From positions 620,001 to 684,000 of the forward strand of contig NZ_JAAUVN010000001.1 of NCBI RefSeq assembly GCF_012030425.1: 64,000 nucleotides of DNA, in the 5' to 3' direction. Shown here one piece after another: positions 1 through 8,271 of this stretch (the first letter of the stretch is position 1; the number at the start of each line of letters is the position of its first letter). The notes under the pieces are model-generated. The model was not told the origin of the DNA. It saw only the letters and a program-made list of their open reading frames with translations, and ran no database searches. The stretch comes from Sphingobacterium sp. B16(2022). Its GTDB lineage: Bacteria; Bacteroidota; Bacteroidia; Sphingobacteriales; Sphingobacteriaceae. Position numbers and translations under genes: made by a program.

Positions 1-1213
1 TTACAAATAATTTAATAAACAAGTTATTTAATATATCAACAAAGAATGCACCTACCATGGGTACGATTAGAAACGCTTTGTGGGACGGCCCATATTTGTC
101 GGTGATCGATTGCATATTCGCAACAGCCGTCGGCGTTGCGCCTAGTCCAAAACCACAATGTCCAGCACTGAGCACTATAGCGTCATAATCGCTTCCCATT
201 ACTCTGAAAGTAATGAACATTGCAAATAGTATCATAAGTACTGTTTGTAAGATCAATATAACTAAAACTTGTGAAGCAAGGCCCTGTAATTGCCAAAGCT
301 GTAAGGACATTAGTGCAATGGTCAAAAATAGATATAAACCGGTATTGCCAAGCACATCTACAGCATGATCATTTACAATATAACTGGACGATCTGCTAAT
401 GGTATTGCGAATAATAACACCTACAAAAAGGCACCATACAAAATTTGGAAGTTCCAACCATGAACCTTTGCAATATTCATACAATAAATGTCCCAATGCT
501 AGACAAATTGTAAACATAGTCAGGGTTTCAATCATATTGCGAACATTGATTCTTCGGTTTGAATCAGGGTTTTCGAACATTTCAATTGGCGCTCCTCTTT
601 CTTGAATAATTTTTGTAGGTTGGATATTCTTCTTTTTTAAAAGCACTTTTGCTACGGGGCCACCGATGAGACCACCCATGACCAGACCATAGGTAGCACA
701 TGCCATTGCGAGCTCCATCGCTCCATTTATTTGGAATATATCGGTGAGATTTTGGGCCCATGCCGCACCAGTACCATGTCCCCCTGTTAAGGTAATAGAT
801 CCGGCAATAAGTCCATAACTAGGATCAATGCCTAGCAGAGATGCCACGGATATCCCAAAAACATTTTGAACGATCATGAAAGATCCTGTTAGAAAAACGA
901 ATATCAAAAGTGGTTTTCCTCCTTTTTTTAATTTATCGAATTCTGCACTTAAACCAATTGAAGTAAAAAAGAAAAGCATCATGGTGGTCTGAAGCGAACC
1001 TTCAAAGGTAAAATTGATACCCATTGTCGCATGCAAGATGTAAAGGACAATTGCAACGACAAACCCTCCTACAACAGGTTCTGGTATATTGTAGTTTCTC
1101 AGGAAATTTATTTTTTTAACAATAAAAAATCCTAAAATCAAAACAAGACAGGCAAAAGCTAGGGTTTCAAATAGTCCAAATGTCATATAGCTATCTATAA
1201 GTGGGTTTGTCAT
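1..1213 (-). CDS. gltS: Sodium/glutamate symporter GltS (3' end outside window)
   Basis: Reading the minus strand from the ATG at 1211-1213 gives an open frame of 404 codons that is still open at base 2, so the last residues lie outside the window (E. coli GltS is 401 aa, so little is missing). The protein is almost wholly hydrophobic. It begins MTNPLIDSYMTFG and carries the family signatures PEPVVGG near residue 44 and TGGHGTGAAWA in the middle, typical of GltS. It would import glutamate with sodium across the inner membrane. The TAA seen at bases 1-3 is not in frame. The gene is divergent from acnA. Confidence 0.9.
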   Translation of the reverse strand, partial: MTNPLIDSYMTFGLFETLAFACLVLILGFFIVKKINFLRNYNIPEPVVGGFVVAIVLYILHATMGINFTFEGSLQTTMMLFFFTSIGLSAEFDKLKKGGKPLLIFVFLTGSFMIVQNVFGISVASLLGIDPSYGLIAGSITLTGGHGTGAAWAQNLTDIFQINGAMELAMACATYGLVMGGLIGGPVAKVLLKKKNIQPTKIIQERGAPIEMFENPDSNRRINVRNMIETLTMFTICLALGHLLYEYCKGSWLELPNFVWCLFVGVIIRNTISRSSSYIVNDHAVDVLGNTGLYLFLTIALMSLQLWQLQGLASQVLVILILQTVLMILFAMFITFRVMGSDYDAIVLSAGHCGFGLGATPTAVANMQSITDKYGPSHKAFLIVPMVGAFFVDILNNLFIKLFV

Positions 1214-1648
1214 TCAAATAAAACGGAAAGTTAAGAATAAAATAATAACTTGTATTTGACTTCTCTGTAGGTGTAAGGTTAATTAAAATATTTTCACTGT
1301 TTTTAGTCCTACATCTAACGGTTTATTCGCGTGCATTTTCCTTTCATAGTTGTAATCATGTTGAAAGCATTGATGTCTTGATTTCGAATAGGATAGATTA
1401 TTGGTTCTTATTATCCCCAACTATGTACAGTTTTAGTATGTAACATACATTATCGTTAGTTTTTCACTACTCGGCTAGATCTTATATTTTTCTCATTCAT
1501 TTTGAAAATGCGACTGTGAGTTTAAATAATGAGTGTAACATTTCTACTCTTTAGTAATCTATTAAAACTTAATATTCTATTCATTGTTATTTGTTTTGCT
1601 TCTCAATAGTTAATTAAGTAAATTTATGTACCAACAAAACGTGTCAAT
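1214..1648. other. Intergenic region between gltS and acnA
   Basis: This 435-bp AT-rich stretch separates two divergent genes and must hold both promoters. I found no perfect TAnnTTTG element on either strand, no convincing palindrome and no open frame that looks coding. Confidence 0.5.
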
Positions 1649-4423
1649 ATGAGTACAACGAACGCCAAATCTTTAAAGTCAATAAGTATAAACGGGAAAA
1701 GCTATCATTATTGTTCGCTTAAAAATCTTCCCGAAGGCTCTGTAAGTCATCTTCCTTTTAGTATCCGCATTTTGCTTGAAAATGTGCTGCGGAATTACGA
1801 TGGTTTTAGCATTACCGACGAACATATTCATACACTCATCAACTGGACACCAGCTCCTGTCGATAAGGACATTCCTTTTAAGCCAGCTCGTATTCTGATG
1901 CAAGATTTTACTGGTGTTCCTGCTGTAGTCGATATGGCCTCGCTCCGGGCTGAATATGTACGTCATGGAAAAGATGGTCAAAAGATCAACCCTGCAATTC
2001 CAGTGGACTTGGTGATTGACCACTCTGTGCAGGTGGATTATTATGGAACAGATTATTCTTACGGAAAAAATGTTGAACTGGAATACCAACGTAATCAGGA
2101 ACGTTATGAATTGCTCAAATGGGCACAGCATGGATTGAAAAACTTTACCGTAGTTCCTCCGGGGATGGGAATTTGTCATCAGGTCAATCTTGAATATCTT
2201 GCTAAGGGGATTATTGAACGCGAGGGATGGTTGTTTCCGGACACCTTGGTTGGTACGGATTCGCACACGCCTATGGTGAATGGTCTGGGTGTAGTAGGAT
2301 GGGGAGCCGGCGGTATAGAAGCGGAGGCTGCTATGCTGGGACAGCCTATATTTTTTACTTGCCCGGAAGTGATTGGATTAAAATTGACCGGGAAAATACC
2401 GGATATCTGTACGGCTACCGATATGGTATTATCGATTACTAAAGTACTTCGTGATAAAGGTGTAGTAGGAAAGTTTGTTGAACTTTTTGGAGATGGTCTG
2501 GACCATTTAACAGTTACGGATAGAGCGACTATTGCTAATATGTCTCCAGAATTCGGGTGTACGATTACTTATTTTCCTATCGACGAAAGGACGTTGGAGT
2601 ACATGCAAACAACCAATCGTACAGCAGAACACATCAGGATCGTAGAAGAATATAGCAAAGAAAACCTATTGTGGAGAACTGGTCACGAAGAAATTAATTT
2701 TTCTTCAATTGTTGAATTTGATTTATCGACATTAGAACCAACGGTTTCGGGTCCAAAGCGGCCGCAGGATAAAATCTTGGCTAAGGATCTTGGTAGCCAG
2801 TTTGCTAATCTGTTGCAACAGGAATACCAGCGTAATTATAGTCTTCCGAATCAGAGAAAAGAATCGGCATGGCTAGCTGACGGTGGTTCTGGAACAGAAT
2901 TTACTTTTGGTAAAGTTCCAAAAAATACAGATTCTACAATGGAGGTTGTTCAGGATACAATGCAGGCTGTTCGAATTAAATATAAAAATCAGGAATTTAT
3001 TTTGAGCGATGGTAGTATTGTTATTGCCGCTATTACGAGCTGTACCAATACTTCTAATCCAGCTGTTATGATCGGCGCTGGATTGTTGGCAAGAAATGCC
3101 ATAGAAAAAGGATTGCGTACGAAATCATGGGTAAAAACTTCACTAGCACCAGGATCAAAAGTCGTGACACAGTACTTAGAGCGTTCAGGTTTGAGTACTG
3201 ATCTGGAAGCTCTTCGCTTTCATACTGTGGGATATGGATGTACTTCTTGTATTGGAAATTCTGGTCCATTACCTCCGCATATTGCGGAAGCCGTAGATAA
3301 AGGAGAATTGGTGGTGGCCTCTGTACTTTCGGGTAACCGAAATTTTGAAGCTAGGGTACACCCTCAGGTAAAAATGAATTTTCTCATGTCGCCAATGTTA
3401 GTGGTTGCTTACGCTTTAGTAGGGAGGGTCGATGTTGATCTGATAAATGATCCATTGTCGTACGATCCAAACGGAAATCCCGTGTATCTGAAAGATATAT
3501 GGCCAAGCCGTGAGGAAATCGTCCAGACAGTCAATGACTGTGTCAAACAAAGCGATTTTCAGGAAGTCTATGATGTGATCTTTGATGGCTCTGAAGACTG
3601 GAAAAATTTAGAAGTAAATCTAGCCGAGCGTTTTGAATGGAATAAAAGTTCGACTTATATTAAAGAAGCTCCTTTTTTTGAAAACCTTCAGGTAAATCCT
3701 GATCCAGTGGCTAATATTACAGGTGCTCGTGTATTACTGTATTTAGGTGATTCGGTTACAACTGACCATATTTCGCCAGCAGGCTCTTTCCGTGAAGATA
3801 GTGCCGCAGGAAAATATTTAGCAGAACATGGTGTGAATAAAGCTGATTTCAATTCTTACGGTTCCCGTCGTGGTAATCATGAAGTCATGATGCGCGGAAC
3901 CTTTGCCAATGTGCGTATTAAAAATAAAATTGTAGATCAAGAAGGCGGTTTCAGTATATACTTTCCAAGTGGTGAGGTAAAGACAGTTTATGAAACGGCT
4001 ATGGAATATCAGAAAACGCATACACCACTGATTGTATTGGCTGGAAAGGAGTACGGGTCTGGCTCATCTCGTGACTGGGCGGCAAAAGGTGCTTATTTAT
4101 TAGGTGTAAAAGCTGTTATTGCAGAGAGTTTTGAAAGGATACACCGCAGCAATCTTGTTGGTATGGGGGTTGCCCCATTAGTTTTCATTGATGGACAAAA
4201 TACCGCCACTTTAGGTTTGGATGGTACTGAAGTTTTTGATATTACAGGAATTGCGGATAATCTAAAACCTCATAAGCTTTTGGATGTGAAAGCAATACAT
4301 CGGAATGGGAAAATAACCGAATTTAAGGTTCAGGCCCGGATGGATTCGGCTATTGAAATTGAATATTACAAAAATAATGGTATTTTACAATACGTCTTAA
4401 GGGATTATTTAAAAAACAGTTAA
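1649..4423 (+). CDS. acnA: Aconitate hydratase A
   Basis: This 924-aa protein is a monomeric AcnA/IRP1-type aconitase, which interconverts citrate and isocitrate through cis-aconitate in the TCA cycle in the cytoplasm. The three 4Fe-4S ligands are visible as C465 (in ITSCTNTSNP) and C531/C534 (in YGCTSCIGNSG); the 66-residue spacing matches E. coli C435/C501/C504. The N-terminal MQDFTGVPAVVDMA segment and the C-terminal swivel-domain GSRRGNHEVM and GSSSRDWAAKG segments are intact. It stands alone and is closed by a strong terminator. The start ATG gives the expected N-terminus (MSTTNAKSLKSI). Confidence 0.97.
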   Translation: MSTTNAKSLKSISINGKSYHYCSLKNLPEGSVSHLPFSIRILLENVLRNYDGFSITDEHIHTLINWTPAPVDKDIPFKPARILMQDFTGVPAVVDMASLRAEYVRHGKDGQKINPAIPVDLVIDHSVQVDYYGTDYSYGKNVELEYQRNQERYELLKWAQHGLKNFTVVPPGMGICHQVNLEYLAKGIIEREGWLFPDTLVGTDSHTPMVNGLGVVGWGAGGIEAEAAMLGQPIFFTCPEVIGLKLTGKIPDICTATDMVLSITKVLRDKGVVGKFVELFGDGLDHLTVTDRATIANMSPEFGCTITYFPIDERTLEYMQTTNRTAEHIRIVEEYSKENLLWRTGHEEINFSSIVEFDLSTLEPTVSGPKRPQDKILAKDLGSQFANLLQQEYQRNYSLPNQRKESAWLADGGSGTEFTFGKVPKNTDSTMEVVQDTMQAVRIKYKNQEFILSDGSIVIAAITSCTNTSNPAVMIGAGLLARNAIEKGLRTKSWVKTSLAPGSKVVTQYLERSGLSTDLEALRFHTVGYGCTSCIGNSGPLPPHIAEAVDKGELVVASVLSGNRNFEARVHPQVKMNFLMSPMLVVAYALVGRVDVDLINDPLSYDPNGNPVYLKDIWPSREEIVQTVNDCVKQSDFQEVYDVIFDGSEDWKNLEVNLAERFEWNKSSTYIKEAPFFENLQVNPDPVANITGARVLLYLGDSVTTDHISPAGSFREDSAAGKYLAEHGVNKADFNSYGSRRGNHEVMMRGTFANVRIKNKIVDQEGGFSIYFPSGEVKTVYETAMEYQKTHTPLIVLAGKEYGSGSSRDWAAKGAYLLGVKAVIAESFERIHRSNLVGMGVAPLVFIDGQNTATLGLDGTEVFDITGIADNLKPHKLLDVKAIHRNGKITEFKVQARMDSAIEIEYYKNNGILQYVLRDYLKNS

Positions 4424-4456
4424 TGCGTATTTTTTCAATTTATATATGTAAAATAT

Positions 4457-4500
4457 AAGAAGGGTTTGGCTATTTATAAAGTCAAACCCTTCTTTGTTTT
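4457..4500 (+). terminator. Intrinsic terminator of acnA
   Basis: A perfect 12-bp stem (AAGAAGGGTTTG at 4457-4468 with CAAACCCTTCTT at 4483-4494) is followed by TTGTTTT. It lies 34 bp past the acnA stop codon. Confidence 0.85.
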
Positions 4501-4531
4501 AATATTCAGTAAACTTGATATAAGCTGATTT

Positions 4532-5194
4532 TTATTTTTTGGACGTTTTCTCTAATAGCTGAACAATGTCCGAATACCCTTTGGCTTTAGCATGTGCTAA
4601 TGGGGTTTTTTTATCATGATCAGCAATATTTATATTGCAACCTGCATCAATCAGTGTTTGGATTACGTTGACAAATTTTTGACTGCCATCACCTAGGATT
4701 ACTGCTTCCATTAATGCGGTCCAACCTAACCTATTGACGTGATCAATAGGAAATCCTTTTGTGTTGGCCAGTAATTTCACAACCTCCAGATGTCCGCGTT
4801 CGCTGGCAGGTATTAGGGCTGTTCCATTATACCTGTTGAATATATCAAATCGAGCTCCATGAGATAGATAGAGCTGTACAAGTTTTAGGTGTCCTGCCGC
4901 TCCTGCATATAAAAAAGGACTATCTTGAATTTTATCTTGTTGATTCACATCTGCTTTGTAAGATACCAATAACTTTGCCATCTCAAAGTTATTATTATGT
5001 GTTGCGATCAGTAATAAGGATTTTCCATTTTTATCAGTTAAATTAACGTTTGCACCCTTTTTCAATTCCTCTTCAACGAATAGCAATTGATTTTTCTGGA
5101 CTGCCTCCAGTAAGTTCGTTTGTGGATGAGTATTCATATCGTTATTACAGGAGTTCAGGAAAATGAATGAAAAAAGTAAGATAAGATGTTGCAT
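4532..5194 (-). CDS. Ankyrin-repeat lipoprotein
   Basis: The 220-aa product starts with a lipoprotein signal peptide ending LNSC, so Cys16 is the probable lipidation site. From about residue 28 on it is made of ankyrin repeats, recognisable by GKSLLLIATHNNNFEMAKLL, GAAGHLKLVQLYLSHGA, SERGHLEVVKLL, GWTALMEAV and KTPLAHAKAKGYSDIVQLL. Such exported ankyrin proteins bind partner proteins; the partner here cannot be guessed. It converges on acnA and stands alone. Confidence 0.85.
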   Translation of the reverse strand: MQHLILLFSFIFLNSCNNDMNTHPQTNLLEAVQKNQLLFVEEELKKGANVNLTDKNGKSLLLIATHNNNFEMAKLLVSYKADVNQQDKIQDSPFLYAGAAGHLKLVQLYLSHGARFDIFNRYNGTALIPASERGHLEVVKLLANTKGFPIDHVNRLGWTALMEAVILGDGSQKFVNVIQTLIDAGCNINIADHDKKTPLAHAKAKGYSDIVQLLEKTSKK

Positions 5195-5572
5195 AGGTAT
5201 TAAATAAGTGATGATAAGTGTTGAAAATCAATTGTTTCATGAGCAAAGTTAGTCAAATAAGCTCTGAATAAAATGTACCATTTATGCGAAAACTTGTACA
5301 TTTTATAATTGATATCCCAGTTGGCAGAGGTAAGGAAAGTTGGTCTTTAAAAAAAGGTCAAAAGAATATTTTTTAGTTAAAAACTATGCTGCCCCTCTTT
5401 GTTTAAGATACAGATAAAGTAGGATCACTTTTTTAAATCTGAATATTTTATACTGAAAAGATGATATGAAAACACAAGCTTTTTAATATCAATCCATTTA
5501 AAATTGGTCTTCATGTGATAATTTAAGAAGATATAATGGTATTATCGCTGGAGGAACGTTGGTAATTTTGTC
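5195..5572. other. Intergenic region before the receiver gene
   Basis: About 380 bp between two divergent genes. It is AT-rich, with no convincing open frame, tRNA or repeat. A GGAGG at about 5550 lies some 20 bp before the GTG at 5573, too far for a normal ribosome binding site. Confidence 0.4.
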
Positions 5573-6001
5573 GTGAATAAGTTAATAGAAATAAAAACAA
5601 ACATGAGGAATCATCCAATTAAACTCGCTTTTACAGATGATAGTATATTTCAACAAAATATGATACAATTACTCATCGAAAGAGATACTGTTTTTGATCT
5701 TTTCTTTATCTGCGGTGATGGACTAGATTTGATTAAAAGATTGGAATTCGAGGATGAATTACCTGAAGTTTGTATCATTGACTTTCATATGCCAAATATG
5801 GGAGGCGTAGCTGCTGCTATTGAAATATCGGCAAGATTTCCATCAATTAAGCTTTTTGGATATACAGCTACTACAGATTTTTGCGAGATTAAAGAATTTA
5901 AACGAAATGGTGGTGTGCACGTATTTCCTAAAACTAATCCCACTTCTATGTTAGAAAAAATAAATTCGTGGACTTACAATGATGATTTGTGTCAAGTCTG
6001 A
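5573..6001 (+). CDS. Stand-alone response-regulator receiver domain
   Basis: The 142-aa protein is a single CheY-like receiver: acidic pocket (FTDDS), phosphoacceptor Asp in CIIDFHMPNMGG, conserved Thr in GYTATT and Lys in FPKTNP. There is no DNA-binding or enzymatic output domain. It probably passes a phosphoryl signal to a partner or acts as a phosphate sink; no histidine kinase is nearby. The frame opens with GTG at 5573. The ATG at 5603 (MRNHPIKLAF) is an equally good or better start, because the receiver fold begins just after it. Confidence 0.8.
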   Translation: MNKLIEIKTNMRNHPIKLAFTDDSIFQQNMIQLLIERDTVFDLFFICGDGLDLIKRLEFEDELPEVCIIDFHMPNMGGVAAAIEISARFPSIKLFGYTATTDFCEIKEFKRNGGVHVFPKTNPTSMLEKINSWTYNDDLCQV

Positions 6002-6094
6002 AATTATACTGCTTTTGATTAAATAATCTACTACCATATTGATGATAATCAGGTTTAATAAAATTTATCTGTTTATTTTATTGAAATCTAGGTA

Positions 6095-6202
6095 ATGAAG
6101 TCGTTTTTGAAAAAACTGTGCTGGAGTAAACGGTTTCCAATTATTATTCGTCTTCTAATGTTATGTGTCTTTATTTATAATCTGATATGGTTTACACTAT
6201 AA
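6095..6202 (+). CDS. Possible 35-aa single-span membrane peptide
   Basis: An ATG preceded by AGGTA opens a 35-codon frame: a basic N-terminus (MKSFLKKLCWSKR) followed by a 20-residue hydrophobic stretch ending IWFTL. This positive-inside layout is what small bacterial membrane proteins look like. It lies between the receiver gene and pepF. There is no homology evidence, and it may be chance. Confidence 0.3.
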   Translation: MKSFLKKLCWSKRFPIIIRLLMLCVFIYNLIWFTL

Positions 6203-6279
6203 ATTTATGGACTGATCTTGTTGGTGCTATAAAAATCTAAAAGATGTTTTGTAAATTGGGAACACTATTTACATACATT

Positions 6280-8154
6280 ATGCGTAAAAAAACACAATTG
6301 ATCACAACGGTGATGCTGTTCTCAACAACAATTGCAGTAAGTCAGATGAAAGTTCGCGAAGAATTACCTGAAAAATATAAATGGGATTTGTCTCATCTTT
6401 ATGCTACAGATGACGTTTGGAAAACAGAAAAGGAACGTTTACAACAAAAGATGAAAGAAGCGGCTTCATACAAAGGTAAGCTTACACAATCTTCGAACGT
6501 TTTATTGCAAGCATTAGAGCTGAATAGTTCGCTTATCAAGGATATGGCTCGTCTCTCATCTTATGCTTCGATGAAAGCTGATCAAAATACCCGAGTAACT
6601 AAGTATGCAGGGATGAATCAAGAATTGCAACAGCTTTTTTCAGAATATGGCGCTTTGACTTCATACCTGGAACCGGAATTGCTGACTTTAAAAGAAAATC
6701 AGCTTAGCGCATTTTTGGCAAAAGAAAAAGCGTTGGTAACTTATAAGTTTTACCTGACAGATTTACTTCGCAAACGCGCCCATAGAGGTTCTGAGGAAGT
6801 TGAAAAAGTATTGGCATATTCTTCTTTAATGTCCGGTAATGCTGCCAATATCTATAGCACCTTTATAAATGCTGAGTTTCCATATCCAGAGGTCGATTTG
6901 AACGGTGAACGCGTAAAGCTTAACGCTGCTAATTTTGCATTATATAGAGCGAGTGAAGACCGGGGAGTTCGCAGTAAAGCATTTGCCACTTATTTTGGTA
7001 AACTGAATGAGTTTCAAAGAACATTTGGAGCGCAGTTATATGGAAATATCAATGCGGCATTGTTTGCAACAAAAGCCCGAAACTACGACAGTACCTTAAA
7101 AATGGCATTAGATGGCGGTAATATTCCGACAGATGTTTTTCATAATCTTATAAAAAATGTAAATGGAAATTTGAAGACCTTTCATCGTTATTTAAACCTC
7201 CGTAAACGCATGATGGGAGTGGATACACTGCATTATTATGATCTTTATACTCCTTTGGTTGCGAAAGTCGATTTATCTTATACGGTAGAAGAAGCTGAAG
7301 AGAATATTTTAAAATCTTTGAAGCCTTTAGGGACTGATTATATAGAAGTTTCCAAAAAAGCATTCGAAGAAAGATGGATTGACATGTATCCTAACGAAGG
7401 AAAAAGGTCAGGTGCATATTCTAATGGTTCTGGGTACGATGTACATCCGTATATCCTCATGAATTATAACGGCAAGTACAATGATATGTCTACGCTGACT
7501 CATGAATTGGGACATACCATGCATAGTTATTTGACCAATAAGAAGCAACATTATGCTAACTCAGATTATTCAATTTTTGTTGCAGAAGTGGCTTCGACTT
7601 TAAATGAAGAGTTATTGAATGATTATATGCTGAAGCAGATAAAGGACGATGAAACTAGACTTGCTATTCTTGGAAATTATCTTGAAGGCGCAAAAGGAAC
7701 ATTGTTCCGTCAGACTCAGTTTGCTGAGTTCGAATATATGATCCATGATAAAGTAGCAAAGGGGGGGGCACTCACTGGAGAAGACTTTGATACGATGTAT
7801 CTGGCTCTAACGAAAAAGTATTATGGTCATGATCAAAATATTTGTGTCGTTGATGACAATGTGAAATCAGAATGGTCTTACATTCCACATTTTTATTATA
7901 ACTTTTACGTTTATCAGTATGCGACATCTTTTACTGCATCAACAGCTCTTTCCGAAAAAGTCCTGCGTGGAACGGATGCAGATCGTAAGAAATACCTGAA
8001 TTTCTTAGCTTCGGGAAGTACAAAATATCCTGTTGATCTTCTTGTCGATGCAGGTGTGGATATGAATACTTCTGAACCTTTTGATTTGACGATTGCAAAA
8101 ATTAATAAAGTCATGGCTGAGATGGAATCTATTCTAAGCAGACAGGGGAAATAA
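6280..8154 (+). CDS. pepF: Oligoendopeptidase F-type M3 metallopeptidase
   Basis: The product is a zinc oligopeptidase of family M3 (PepF group), about 600 residues as usual. The zinc site is HELGH (H408, E409, H412 counted from the start chosen here), with the third ligand expected in the downstream FVAEVASTLNEE segment. I chose the ATG at 6280 rather than the one at 6244, because it opens directly into a signal peptide (MRKKTQLITTVMLF...VSQ) that would place the enzyme in the periplasm; from 6244 the signal would be preceded by 12 extra residues. The role is breakdown of short peptides. It stands alone and ends at a hairpin shared with the convergent gene. Confidence 0.92.
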   Translation: MRKKTQLITTVMLFSTTIAVSQMKVREELPEKYKWDLSHLYATDDVWKTEKERLQQKMKEAASYKGKLTQSSNVLLQALELNSSLIKDMARLSSYASMKADQNTRVTKYAGMNQELQQLFSEYGALTSYLEPELLTLKENQLSAFLAKEKALVTYKFYLTDLLRKRAHRGSEEVEKVLAYSSLMSGNAANIYSTFINAEFPYPEVDLNGERVKLNAANFALYRASEDRGVRSKAFATYFGKLNEFQRTFGAQLYGNINAALFATKARNYDSTLKMALDGGNIPTDVFHNLIKNVNGNLKTFHRYLNLRKRMMGVDTLHYYDLYTPLVAKVDLSYTVEEAEENILKSLKPLGTDYIEVSKKAFEERWIDMYPNEGKRSGAYSNGSGYDVHPYILMNYNGKYNDMSTLTHELGHTMHSYLTNKKQHYANSDYSIFVAEVASTLNEELLNDYMLKQIKDDETRLAILGNYLEGAKGTLFRQTQFAEFEYMIHDKVAKGGALTGEDFDTMYLALTKKYYGHDQNICVVDDNVKSEWSYIPHFYYNFYVYQYATSFTASTALSEKVLRGTDADRKKYLNFLASGSTKYPVDLLVDAGVDMNTSEPFDLTIAKINKVMAEMESILSRQGK

Positions 8155-8172
8155 GGATTAAATTTTAACAAA

Positions 8173-8210
8173 AAATAAAAGCCGTATTATTGCGGCTTTT
8201 ATTTTTTCTA
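8173..8210. terminator. Bidirectional terminator between pepF and the UvrA-like gene
   Basis: Stem AAATAAAAGCCG (8173-8184) pairs with CGGCTTTTATTT (8193-8204), with an 8-nt loop and T-tracts in both directions. It lies between two convergent genes. Confidence 0.8.
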
Positions 8211-8271
8211 TTTCATCTGGTTTTTAACCAATACAAAGAGTTAAACAAAAGGGAATTATAGTCGATTATTT

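Noticed and set aside
1..3. TAA stop for gltS at the left edge
   Set aside because: It is out of frame with the gltS start; the gene stays open to the window edge.
399..605. 68-codon plus-strand frame
   Set aside because: Antisense shadow within the gltS gene.
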